Origin: Acidobacteriota bacterium
GTDB taxonomy: Bacteria > Acidobacteriota > Terriglobia > UBA7540
Direction of reading: 5' to 3'
NCBI GenBank assembly: GCA_003171295.1
Contig: PMYF01000901.1
Location: 1 to 12,293 of the forward strand
DNA: 12,293 nt
Positions 1 through 7,302 of the stretch are shown one piece after another; position 1 is the first letter of the stretch; each line of letters begins with the position of its first letter. The notes under the pieces were generated by a model. The model saw only the letters and a program-made list of their open reading frames with translations. It was not told the DNA's origin and ran no database searches. A program made the position numbers and the translations under genes.

Positions 1-801
1 GACTTCCCAGATGGGGACTTCCGGGGAACCAGGGGTTGCACTTCTAACAGTGGGCCCGCGCACATCAAAGTGCCCGGCGTGGCGATACGCGCACCGATTG
101 GTAAACGCTGGGCGACAAGGCAGGATCTATTTCCTCGAACGCCCTTTCGGGGGACCTGAGCCCGAGGGCCATTTGTCCGATTTGCGCGACCATGTGACGC
201 CAACAACCACCAGAAAAAGCTCGTGAGCGCGCAGTAAGCGCAATTGGCGAGTGACGCGGGCGGCGGGGCTCGATTGAGTTGGAGGGAATTCGCCTGGGGG
301 TGCCAGGTGCGAACGCAGGTCGCGATGGCGCGCCCCCTACACGTGAAATTCGCCTTCCGCGTTCTTCAGTTCCTGTGCGATGACTTCGGGGAAGCTTTCG
401 AGCACAGCCAGAAAGCGGCACTGCGCATAAGGGACCCGGGATCCAGAGGGAAAGTGACAAAACGCGTCTTGTAGTCGCGAGCAGCCGGACCCTAAAACAA
501 CCCATCCCGCATTGACGACCAGAATCCGATGCAGGGTAGACAGGGTCTGACCTAGGGACGGCAAGATAAATCGCGCGTGCCGCAGATGTCGCGCCGTTTG
601 CGATATATGGGGCGGGGTACTCGGCCACTCCACTCACCTGTGGACTTGGGCGACGATCGATCAAGCGTTCCCTCGCTTGCCACCTCGTCAGGCCGCATAC
701 ATGTCATAATGTTGCGGCGCGCGTATGCACTGCCCGCGAAGCCTGGCGGGAAACTCGACGCTTCGTCACAGCAAGAGATTCCGCAGAAGGAGAGTACACC
801 C
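1..801. other. 800-bp stretch with no supportable gene
   Basis: Open frames exist on both strands here (for example 65-664 and 337-633 on the minus strand, 244-474 on the plus strand), but they overlap each other. None has a recognisable domain, a convincing ribosome binding site or a protein-like residue pattern; several are rich in Arg, Ser and Pro, as expected from shadow frames in GC-rich DNA. The minus-strand frame at about 337-530 contains a short RILVV string like the first strand of a receiver domain, but no acidic pocket follows it, so at most it is a decayed remnant. The last 100 bases or so before 802 should contain the promoter of the aldehyde dehydrogenase gene. I found no well-spaced -35/-10 pair there. 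Confidence 0.5.
787..792 (+). promoter_or_regulatory. Ribosome binding site fixing the start of the aldehyde dehydrogenase
   Basis: AAGGAG lies nine bases upstream of the ATG at 802. The frame stays open back to 577, but the extra 75 residues are Arg/Ser-rich and unlike any aldehyde dehydrogenase N-terminus. This site therefore supports the 802 start. Confidence 0.75.
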
Positions 802-2244
802 ATGGCAACACCGCAAGCGCACCACGGCGAGATCGCCGCCGCGCCGCCCCGCAGCGTCAATCCGGCCACGGAGGAAGTGCTCAAGACGTTCGAGTTCCAC
901 ACCGCCGTTCACGTCGAAGCGATTCTCAACCGCGCCGTATCTGGTTTCCGGCATTGGCGCGGCATCAGCTTTGACGAGCGCGCCGGATACCTATTGAAGA
1001 TCGCCGCTCAGCTCCGCAAGCACAAGGCGAGCCTCGCGCATACCGTTACGACCGAGATGGGAAAACCCATTGTTGACGCTGAGGCTGAGGTGGAAAAGTG
1101 CGCGTGGGTTTGCGACTACAATGCCGAGAACGGCGAGCGCTTCTTGGACGACCAGCGCGCGCAAACCAACGCCACCGAAACTTATCTTTCCTTTCTGCCT
1201 CTGGGTGTGATCGCCGCCATCATGCCGTGGAATTTTCCGGTTTGGCAAGTCTTCAGGGCGGGCGCGCCGGCGCTGATGGCGGGCAACGTCATGCTGCTCA
1301 AGCACGCTCCGAATGTCCTCGAAACCGCATTCGCCATTGAAAAAATCATCCAGGAGGCGGGGCTGCCCGAAGGGGTGTTCCAGAACCTGGTGGTTTCACC
1401 CCAACAAATCGATAACATTCTGGAAGACAGGCGGATCGCCGCGGTAACCCTTACCGGCAGTCCGGGCGCAGGTTCGACCGTGGCCAGCATCGCGGGGAAA
1501 AATATCAAGAAGTCAGTGCTCGAGCTGGGCGGTTCGGATCCCTTCATTGTTTTGGCCGATGCCGATCTTGATGCTGCGGTAGCCGCGGGCGTTCGCGCGC
1601 GCTTTGCCAACGCCGGCCAGGTCTGCCTCGCTCCAAAGCGTTTCATCCTCATTGAACAAATTGCGGATGAGTTTGAGAGCAAAATGGCGACCGTCGCCGC
1701 CGGACTTCGCGTCGGCGATCCGCTCGATCACAATTCGCAGATGGGGCCGATGGCGCGGGCTGACCTCAGAGACGGACTGGACCGTCAGGTCCAGTCTTCA
1801 ATCCAAGCTGGGGCGCGCGTTGTTTTGGGAGGCAAACCCCGCGGCGGACGCGGGTACTTCTATGAGCCGACTATTCTGGCTGATGTAAAGCCCGAGATGT
1901 CAGTTTTCCGCGAAGAGACCTTTGGTCCCGTCGCCGCCCTGATTCGGGCGTCTGATCACGAGCACGCGCTCGAACTCGCGAACGATTCTGAATACGGTCT
2001 GAGCGGGAATATCTGGACGCGGAATCTGGATTTGGCGCGCCAGATGGCCCGCCGAATTGAAGCCGGCGGAGTCTTCGTCAACGGCGCCGCCGCCTCTGAC
2101 CCGCGGGTTCCCATCGGTGGCATTAAGCGTAGCGGATATGGCCGGGAGCTGGCTTCGTTCGGCATTCGCGAGTTTGTCAACGTGCAAACCGTGTGGATCG
2201 GTCCGGCGGTGGCGGCGGCTCCGCCTGGTGGTAAGGCGGAGTAG
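802..2244 (+). CDS. NAD(P)-dependent aldehyde dehydrogenase, succinate-semialdehyde dehydrogenase type
   Basis: A complete 480-residue ALDH-superfamily enzyme, the normal length for the family. It should oxidise an aldehyde, most likely succinate semialdehyde, to the acid with NAD(P)+ in the cytoplasm. Visible motifs are PWNFP with the oxyanion Asn144, the nucleotide-binding LTGSPGAGS at 217-225, the general base Glu241 in ELGGSDPF, the catalytic Cys275 in NAGQVCLAPKRF, and EETFGPV at 371-377. The ELGGSDPFIV and GQVC..KRFI blocks resemble the Sad/GabD1 branch of succinate-semialdehyde dehydrogenases more than generic betaine- or acetaldehyde-type enzymes. The substrate remains an inference from that likeness and from the neighbour. 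A TPP-dependent decarboxylase-like gene follows 108 bases downstream on the same strand, which suggests a shared pathway from 2-oxoglutarate to succinate. The stop codon TAG lies inside the left arm of an inverted repeat. Confidence 0.9.
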   Translation: MATPQAHHGEIAAAPPRSVNPATEEVLKTFEFHTAVHVEAILNRAVSGFRHWRGISFDERAGYLLKIAAQLRKHKASLAHTVTTEMGKPIVDAEAEVEKCAWVCDYNAENGERFLDDQRAQTNATETYLSFLPLGVIAAIMPWNFPVWQVFRAGAPALMAGNVMLLKHAPNVLETAFAIEKIIQEAGLPEGVFQNLVVSPQQIDNILEDRRIAAVTLTGSPGAGSTVASIAGKNIKKSVLELGGSDPFIVLADADLDAAVAAGVRARFANAGQVCLAPKRFILIEQIADEFESKMATVAAGLRVGDPLDHNSQMGPMARADLRDGLDRQVQSSIQAGARVVLGGKPRGGRGYFYEPTILADVKPEMSVFREETFGPVAALIRASDHEHALELANDSEYGLSGNIWTRNLDLARQMARRIEAGGVFVNGAAASDPRVPIGGIKRSGYGRELASFGIREFVNVQTVWIGPAVAAAPPGGKAE

Positions 2245-2320
2245 AGGCGGCTTTACGCCACCACAACGCCAATGTTGGCAACCAAAGATGGCGGCATAAA
2301 GCCGCCGCTACGCCCTTTTT
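2241..2320. repeat. Nested inverted repeat with T-run, possible terminator or attenuator
   Basis: The arms 2241-2262 and 2290-2311 are 22 bases each and complementary at 19 positions. The mismatches are 2245/2307, 2256/2296 and 2260/2292. The loop holds a second hairpin, GCCAA-TG-TTGGC at 2268-2279. The right arm is followed by CGCC and then TTTTT at 2316-2320, as in a factor-independent terminator. The outer stem is much longer than most terminators and looks like a dispersed intergenic repeat. Its position between the dehydrogenase stop and the downstream start at 2353 means it could reduce read-through within the gene pair. Confidence 0.7.
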
Positions 2321-2352
2321 CAGCAATCCGTTAATAGTTCCGGAGGCTTGAC

Positions 2353-4005
2353 ATGTTGGAATCGCGCCAAACTGTCGCGCAACTCTTAGTTGAGTGTTTA
2401 GAGAATGAGGGGGTCAAATATGTTTTCGGCCTTCCGGGTGAAGAGAACGTCCGATTCATCGATGCCATCGACGGGTCTTCGATTCGATTTATTCTGGTGC
2501 GCAGCGAACAAGGCGCGGCATTCATGGCGGACATCTATGGCCGTCTTACCGGCCAAGCGGGCGTTTGCGCGGCCACGCTGGGTCCGGGCGCGATCAACCT
2601 GTTGCTCGGGGTTGCGGACGCCCAGCTGGACTCGACGCCGCTGGTGGCCATTTCGGCGCACGCGGGAGTGAATCGCGTTCACAAAGAATCTCACCAAAGC
2701 CTCGATCTCGTCAGCATGTTCCAGCCAGCCACCAAGTGGGCGGACATGTTGTTGACCCCCGGCACCACCGCTGAAATGGTGCGCAAGGCGTTTAAGCAGG
2801 CGCAGTCGGAGCGCCCCGGCGCGGTTTACCTGGCGATTCCCGATGACATTGAAGGGTGCGCGGCGCCGGAGGGCGTCGGGCCGCTTCAGGTTAATGTGGT
2901 GCATGACACGGCGCCTTCTGAATCTCAGATTGCTCGCGCCGCCGAGGTGCTCAAAGCGGCGCGCCATCCAGTCGTGCTGGCCGGGCACGGCGCGGTTCGC
3001 AATCACGCCTCGGATGCTCTCACGCGCTTTGCTGAGACCCTGCGCCTTGCAGTGGCAACGACTTTCATGGGTAAAGGCGTCATCTCTGACAATCATCCGA
3101 ACACTCTTGGAGCGATGGGATTCATGTTTCACGATTACGTCAACCGCGTATTCGAGCAAGCCGATGTGATTGTCACCGTGGGCTACGATTTGCAGGAATT
3201 TTCCCCGGCGCGCATCAATCCCCGCGGCGACAAGCAAATCATTCACATCCATCGCTTGCCCGCCGAAGTTGATGCGCACTATGAGGTTGCCGTAGGCATC
3301 CAGGGTCATATCTCCGCCTCTCTGGATGCGCTCGCCGCCGCCGTCGTTCCGTTCGCTGAGATTCAAGCATCGGCGCTCCAGGTTCGCCGAAGGCGCGAGA
3401 ACGAGATCGAGGAAGGCAGGCATAACGACTCATTTCCCGTGAAGCCGCAGCGGATTGTGGCGGACATTCGCGCTGCCATGGGGTCTGACGATATTGTCCT
3501 GGTCGATACCGGCGCGCTAAAAATGTGGATGGCGCGGCTTTACCCCACCTGCAAACCCAATACCTGCCTGATTTCCAACGGCCTGGCGAGCATGGGCTTC
3601 GCGGTTCCGGGGGCTCTCGCGGCGAAGCTCGCTTTTCGGCAGCGCAAAATACTTGCGACTACCGGTGACGGCGCCTTCATGATGAATTCCCAGGAAATCG
3701 AAACGGCGCTGAGGGAAAAGATTCCGTTTGCCATCCTCATTTGGGAAGACTGCGCCTATGGTTTGATAAAGTGGAAGATGGAACTCGAATTGGGCCACTC
3801 GTCTCACATGACCTTCACTAATCCCGATTTCGTGAAATACGCTGAGAGTTTTGGCGCCAAGGGTTATCGCATCAAGGCTACCAACCAGCTTTTGCCCGCA
3901 TTAAAAGAGGCACTCGCCTCAGACACGGTCTCGGTGATCACCTGTCCAGTGGATTATTCGGAAAACACCAAGCTCACGCACAAGCTGGCGGAATTGGGCG
4001 GCTGA
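2353..4005 (+). CDS. TPP-dependent acetolactate synthase-superfamily enzyme, candidate 2-oxoglutarate decarboxylase
   Basis: A complete 550-residue enzyme with the three domains of the acetolactate synthase/pyruvate oxidase superfamily. The N-terminal pyrimidine-binding domain (about 1-170) carries the cofactor-activating Glu52 in RSEQGAAFMADIYGR. The central domain spans about 190-330. The C-terminal pyrophosphate domain has GDG at 438-440 and Asp466 in WEDCAYG, forming the GDG-x25-D/N magnesium-TPP motif. The CPVDYSEN near the C-terminus resembles catabolic (AlsS-like) enzymes. By homology alone it would be called acetolactate synthase large subunit, joining two pyruvates. No regulatory small subunit or acetolactate decarboxylase is nearby. 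The partner is a succinate-semialdehyde-type dehydrogenase, the arrangement known for cyanobacterial 2-oxoglutarate decarboxylase, which was also first annotated as acetolactate synthase. GGAGG at 2342-2346, six bases before the ATG, supports the start. The superfamily call is firm; the substrate is not. Confidence 0.88.
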   Translation: MLESRQTVAQLLVECLENEGVKYVFGLPGEENVRFIDAIDGSSIRFILVRSEQGAAFMADIYGRLTGQAGVCAATLGPGAINLLLGVADAQLDSTPLVAISAHAGVNRVHKESHQSLDLVSMFQPATKWADMLLTPGTTAEMVRKAFKQAQSERPGAVYLAIPDDIEGCAAPEGVGPLQVNVVHDTAPSESQIARAAEVLKAARHPVVLAGHGAVRNHASDALTRFAETLRLAVATTFMGKGVISDNHPNTLGAMGFMFHDYVNRVFEQADVIVTVGYDLQEFSPARINPRGDKQIIHIHRLPAEVDAHYEVAVGIQGHISASLDALAAAVVPFAEIQASALQVRRRRENEIEEGRHNDSFPVKPQRIVADIRAAMGSDDIVLVDTGALKMWMARLYPTCKPNTCLISNGLASMGFAVPGALAAKLAFRQRKILATTGDGAFMMNSQEIETALREKIPFAILIWEDCAYGLIKWKMELELGHSSHMTFTNPDFVKYAESFGAKGYRIKATNQLLPALKEALASDTVSVITCPVDYSENTKLTHKLAELGG

Positions 4006-4181
4006 CCCAGACTATCCCAGAGTCTGCGGTCTCGCGCCAGACCTTCAATTCGGCCACTCCATGGCCAGACCCCCGGTCGCTGAGCGCCTCCTTCGCGGCG
4101 GGGCTATGATTCTTTCGGGATTCGAGGAGTTCTTATATCTCCTATTGCCGACCGATGGGTTCCCGCTCGGACATGGAAGCG

Positions 4182-4607
4182 TTACACACCCCTCGGCCAT
4201 GAAATCGTAAGCAGGAAAGAGCTGTCTTCCATTGCTTCTACGTTATGTGGTAGACCGCGTTCGAGGGTAAGAAGGCGCCCGGCGGGGAGTTCCACGGTTT
4301 GGTTAGCCAGGTGAAGTCGCAGATTACCGGTAAGGCCCTGAATGGAAATACTCCCATCGGCTTTATGGCCCTCCATGCGTATTCCCGACTTCATTGCAAT
4401 TAGCACGATACGGAGATCCGCATACTTCACAAGGGTCTTCGCATTGCGCGATGTAGTGTTCCATGGGTCTTCCTGTCGCAGTTGGTCTGTTTCCCTTGCC
4501 AAGTCGAATTGGAGCAAAGAACCAATGAGACCAGGCACTGGATGGCTCGCTCGCCGGGGGCTTACCTTTTTTAGCGAACCCTTTTTCTCGGTTCGAGTCT
4601 TCGGCAT
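4182..4607 (-). CDS. Small cupin-fold protein
   Basis: A 141-residue protein. The N-terminal 30 residues are basic and probably flexible, and residues 60-137 fit a single cupin barrel: a strand, then EGHKADGSISIQGLTG (79-94), then LPAGRLLTLERGLPHNVEA (107-125). Only His81 and His121 remain of the usual two-His-plus-Glu and His metal set, so metal binding and catalysis are doubtful. A sensing, binding or structural role is equally likely. GAGGAG lies just upstream of the ATG on the minus strand and supports the start. It lies 207 bases downstream of the membrane-protein gene at 4815-5399 on the same strand and converges with the TPP-enzyme gene. Whether it belongs with the NO-reductase genes cannot be decided from this window. 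Confidence 0.72.
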   Translation of the reverse strand: MPKTRTEKKGSLKKVSPRRASHPVPGLIGSLLQFDLARETDQLRQEDPWNTTSRNAKTLVKYADLRIVLIAMKSGIRMEGHKADGSISIQGLTGNLRLHLANQTVELPAGRLLTLERGLPHNVEAMEDSSFLLTISWPRGV

Positions 4608-4670
4608 GTTGTTGCTCCTCGGTTAGTTTTGTCCTCTTTCCGCTCTCGGGACTTAAGTCACGACCGTCGC

Positions 4671-4719
4671 TGAAAGTGTCACTGAACTTCCAACCCTTTA
4701 GGATCGGTCCAAACTTTCA
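4671..4719. promoter_or_regulatory. Short separated inverted repeat upstream of the cupin gene
   Basis: TGAAAGT at 4671-4677 and its reverse complement ACTTTCA at 4713-4719 lie in the 207-base gap upstream of the cupin start. A related ACTGAACTTCC sits between them. Seven-base arms 35 bases apart could be operator half-sites, but such pairs also arise by chance. No regulator can be named; the pattern is not the TTGAT-N4-ATCAA box of FNR-type NO regulators. Confidence 0.2.
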
Positions 4720-4814
4720 CTGGGCATCGGCTCAAGAGAACGCTGTGCCCGCGGGTGCGATTCCAGTTGATCTGTATTTGTCATGAGTGTATCTCCTCTC
4801 TGTCAAACAGGGTA

Positions 4815-5399
4815 TTATCGCTCGGTCTCATTCCCCGCACGGTCCCAACCCTCGTGAGATCCGCCCGGCGCAGGGCCGTTTCCAGGCGACTGGCCCCCGA
4901 AATATGCCCTGCCCAAGCGCAACCCAATAGCTCCGATCGGTGCCAAAAGACCCGCGAGGACGAGCAGTGCCTCAAGCCGGTTGTGGCGAACCATCTCGAT
5001 GGCAAGAATCAGCACGGCCAAAAGCATCAACGCCAGGGAAATCCCACGATGGAAACGCCGAAGCTCGGATTGAAGCCATGAATCGAAGTGGCGCTCGATC
5101 TCCCTACCCGTGTCCGAGTCGGTGCAATTCTCTTTGATGTGGCAATTATTGCAAACGCGTGAGGGCGCCTGGTAGCGCACGACGCGCCGGTGCCGGTCAA
5201 TCTCCTGGCGCGTCAGAAGCTCGCCCATGGGGCATTCCCAATGATCGGGCTCCTTGTGGTATTTGAAGCCGGCAACCTGAAATTGTTCGGAACGCTGGTG
5301 CGAGTGGCGTGCAAGCCGTTCGAGCACGAGGGCTACGACGACGAGAAAAACCGCATAACCCGCGGCCAGCATCACCTCGATGGGAATCGTCCAAATCAT
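4815..5399 (-). CDS. norB-linked membrane protein with a four-cysteine motif
   Basis: I do not recognise this 194-residue protein as a named family. Hydrophobic segments at about 8-26, 119-137 and 142-162 predict three membrane helices. Between the first two is a polar domain of about 90 residues with Cys56, Cys83, Cys86 and Cys92 (C-x26-C-x2-C-x5-C), a plausible zinc or redox site. The stretch from ECPMGELL through RYQAPSRVCNNC to GREIERH closely resembles the cysteine-rich segment of IS1182-type DDE transposases (CPxGK..., YRA...CxxCPLKxxCT, GRxIxRH). The flanking helices and lack of a DDE core show that it is not itself a transposase. Its ATG overlaps the TGA of the norB fragment (ATGA, 5396-5399), so it was translated in step with NO reductase. 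This suggests an accessory role in quinol NO reductase assembly or NO sensing, which is inference. Confidence 0.75.
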   Translation of the reverse strand: MIWTIPIEVMLAAGYAVFLVVVALVLERLARHSHQRSEQFQVAGFKYHKEPDHWECPMGELLTRQEIDRHRRVVRYQAPSRVCNNCHIKENCTDSDTGREIERHFDSWLQSELRRFHRGISLALMLLAVLILAIEMVRHNRLEALLVLAGLLAPIGAIGLRLGRAYFGGQSPGNGPAPGGSHEGWDRAGNETER

Positions 5400-6223
5400 T
5401 TCGCCGCCTCGTTCATTTCGACTACCGCGCTGAATTGAACTTCGCGGTCATCGTCGGCCGCCGCGCGCGGAACCATGTAGCGAATGCCGAGCCAACTCAA
5501 GTAAAGAACCGGCAACACCCCGCCGAGGATGAAAACCGTATCTCCGGAAAACCGCAACCATTCCAGCAAGTCGTTGGTGCGACCGGTGACGAACTTGAGC
5601 GTTCTGGCGTCGAAGTAACCGTATCTGACCGAGTGATAGAGTTGCAGGATTCCCAAGGGGAACAGCGTGGCAAACACCATCCAGAGGAGGCCCAAATTCA
5701 GAGACCAAAAGCTGATCTTGGCCGCCCGGTCTGACCAGCGCTCCTCCGGGATCATGTAGCGCAGGCAGAAGAGCGCCAGCCCCACCGCCAGCATGCCGTA
5801 AACACCCATCATCGCCGCGTGCGCGTGGTTGGCGGTGAGCGCCGTGCCGATCTCGTAATAGGAAATGATCGGCAGGTTGATCAAGAAACCGAAAATCCCG
5901 GCGCCCAGGAAGTTCCAGAACCCTACGGCAGCGAGGAACATCACCGCCCAAAAATGCGGGAACGGCGTCCGCGACCGCGTGCCCTGATGGGCCCCGAGTT
6001 GGACAAAACTCCAGGCTTCCAGCGTAAGCAGGGTGAGAGGAATGACCTCGGCAGCCGAAAAGAAGGCGCCGAGAGCCATGTGTACGGATGGCTCGCCCGA
6101 GAAATACAGGTGATGCATGGTGCCGATGATGCCGCCCGCCGAATAAAGCAGAATATCGAGGTAAATCATGGTGAGCGCAACGCGCTCGCGCACCACGCCC
6201 ATCAAGACGAAATTCGAAGGCAT
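5396..6223 (-). pseudogene. norB: 5'-truncated quinol-dependent nitric oxide reductase (NorB/NorZ) C-terminal part
   Basis: This 275-residue frame matches the C-terminal third or so of quinol-dependent NO reductase, a heme-copper oxidase-superfamily membrane enzyme that reduces NO to N2O. Full-length quinol enzymes are about 750 residues. Retained features are the FeB-ligand pair His37-His38 in IGTMHHLYFSGEP, the conserved Glu60 in SAAEVIPLT, and the heme ligand helix ALTANHAHAAMMGVYG with His133 and His135. Missing are the N-terminal periplasmic domain, the first helices with a heme-b ligand, and the helix carrying the remaining FeB ligand. Likeness to the family begins at about residue 5. 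The same frame continues upstream 26 codons to a stop at 6302-6304 with no NorB-like sequence, so the break is real in this sequence rather than a start-site choice. The fragment cannot bind the full set of cofactors. Its 3' end overlaps the next gene normally. Confidence 0.85.
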
Positions 6224-6359
6224 GATGTCGTCCAGTTCCCGAGCGAAACCAGCTGATAAATGCCCTCGGTAGGCTGTCTTGTATTCACCGTTCCACGCCG
6301 CTCAGAGCATGGATTCTTCCGTCTACCTTCGATCTTAGACCGGCGACTTTCTCTAAGGC

Positions 6360-7271
6360 CTAATCGAGGTGCTTGACGCGCAGGAACTCGCGAACTACCT
6401 CGACGACGTCCCGGTGTTCGCCGTCCACCGCATAGTTCAATCGCCGCATTTCCCCATCGGAGATTTTCCCGCCAAGCTGATTGAGCGCTTCGCGAACCGC
6501 CGGATGGCGCCTCAGCGTCTCGCGTCGAACCATGGGCACAGCCTGATAAGGCGGGAAATAGTGCTTGTCGTCCTCCAGGATGGCCAAGTCGCGGGCGGCG
6601 ATAAGGCCGTCGGTGGAGTTGCCCGCCACCAGGTCCACTTGCTTCTCCAGCAGCGCGCGATACAGCAAGCCCAGGTCCATGATGCGCGGCGGCTGGCCGA
6701 ACGCCAGGTGGTAAGCCCACCCGAGGCCCTGATAGCCGTCGGGGCGCTCCATGAATTCGTAGCCGAACCCGGGCCGCCACTCGGCAACGTAAGGCGCGGC
6801 CTCAGAAATCGTGTGGAGGTTTAGACGGCGCGCGGTCTCACCGCGGATTACGATGGCGAAAGTATTGTTGAACCCCAGCGGGTCCATGACTTCCAAGTTG
6901 AATCGCGAGGCGTACTCCCGTTTGACCTTGTGATACACATTTGCCGGATCGCTTTCTACCGGCTGCTTCAGAATGGCGGTGAGTGCCGTGCCGGTATACT
7001 CCATGTAGGCGTCGATGCGCCCCGCCAACAGCGCCTGATGGCAGATGTAAGTGCCGGCGAGATAAAACCGCCTCTCCACGCGCAGTCCAGTCTTCGCTTC
7101 CAGGTGCTGCGCGACCAATTCGCCCAGGACTACCTGTTCGGTAAAGTTCTTGGACCCTATTATCAGCGTTTGCTGCCTCCCCGGGCCGCAGTCCGGGAAG
7201 TATACGGCAGCAAACAGAAAGCTGAAGGCAGCAGTGATGCGAAGCCATATAGGGAGGATGGGCTGGCTCAT
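6360..7271 (-). CDS. Substrate-binding protein of an OpuB/OsmU-type quaternary-amine ABC importer
   Basis: A 303-residue periplasmic binding protein of the glycine betaine/choline/carnitine family (OpuAC-like fold). After a basic, hydrophobic N-terminus (about 1-27, probable signal peptide) come the family blocks GSKNFTEQ (39-46), RIDAYMEYTGTAL (85-97), GFNNTFAIVI, GYEFMERPDGYQGL, and STDGLIAARDLAILEDDKHYFPPYQAVP. Cys28 sits after the hydrophobic stretch but the preceding PD does not make a proper lipobox, so secretion rather than lipid anchoring is assumed. The aromatic-rich blocks are those that form the cage for a trimethylammonium group in this family, but they do not tell betaine from choline or ergothioneine. 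It is the last gene of a three-gene importer (ATPase, permease, binding protein), 31 bases after the permease. The ribosome binding site is weak. Confidence 0.9.
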   Translation of the reverse strand: MSQPILPIWLRITAAFSFLFAAVYFPDCGPGRQQTLIIGSKNFTEQVVLGELVAQHLEAKTGLRVERRFYLAGTYICHQALLAGRIDAYMEYTGTALTAILKQPVESDPANVYHKVKREYASRFNLEVMDPLGFNNTFAIVIRGETARRLNLHTISEAAPYVAEWRPGFGYEFMERPDGYQGLGWAYHLAFGQPPRIMDLGLLYRALLEKQVDLVAGNSTDGLIAARDLAILEDDKHYFPPYQAVPMVRRETLRRHPAVREALNQLGGKISDGEMRRLNYAVDGEHRDVVEVVREFLRVKHLD

Positions 7272-7302
7272 GCGGACACCCGATGCCGATAGCGAGTCAT
7301 TT

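Noticed and set aside
65..664. 199-codon minus-strand open frame
   Set aside because: Rich in Arg, Pro and Ser, no ribosome binding site, no domain pattern, and overlapping open frames on both strands; long frames arise easily in GC-rich DNA.
577..801. 75-residue N-terminal extension of the aldehyde dehydrogenase
   Set aside because: The family begins close to the 802 start, which has a clear AAGGAG; the extension is basic and unstructured-looking.
2398..3423. 341-codon minus-strand open frame opposite the TPP enzyme
   Set aside because: It lies wholly inside a gene with full family motifs on the plus strand and is an Arg-rich shadow.
4008..4026. CAGACT/AGTCTG hairpin after the TPP-enzyme stop as a terminator
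   Set aside because: Six-base stem with a seven-base loop and no T-run; too weak to call.
4090..4203. Possible decayed methyltransferase end (RGGAMILSGF) on the plus strand
   Set aside because: Only about ten residues look familiar, and the rest of the frame has no support.
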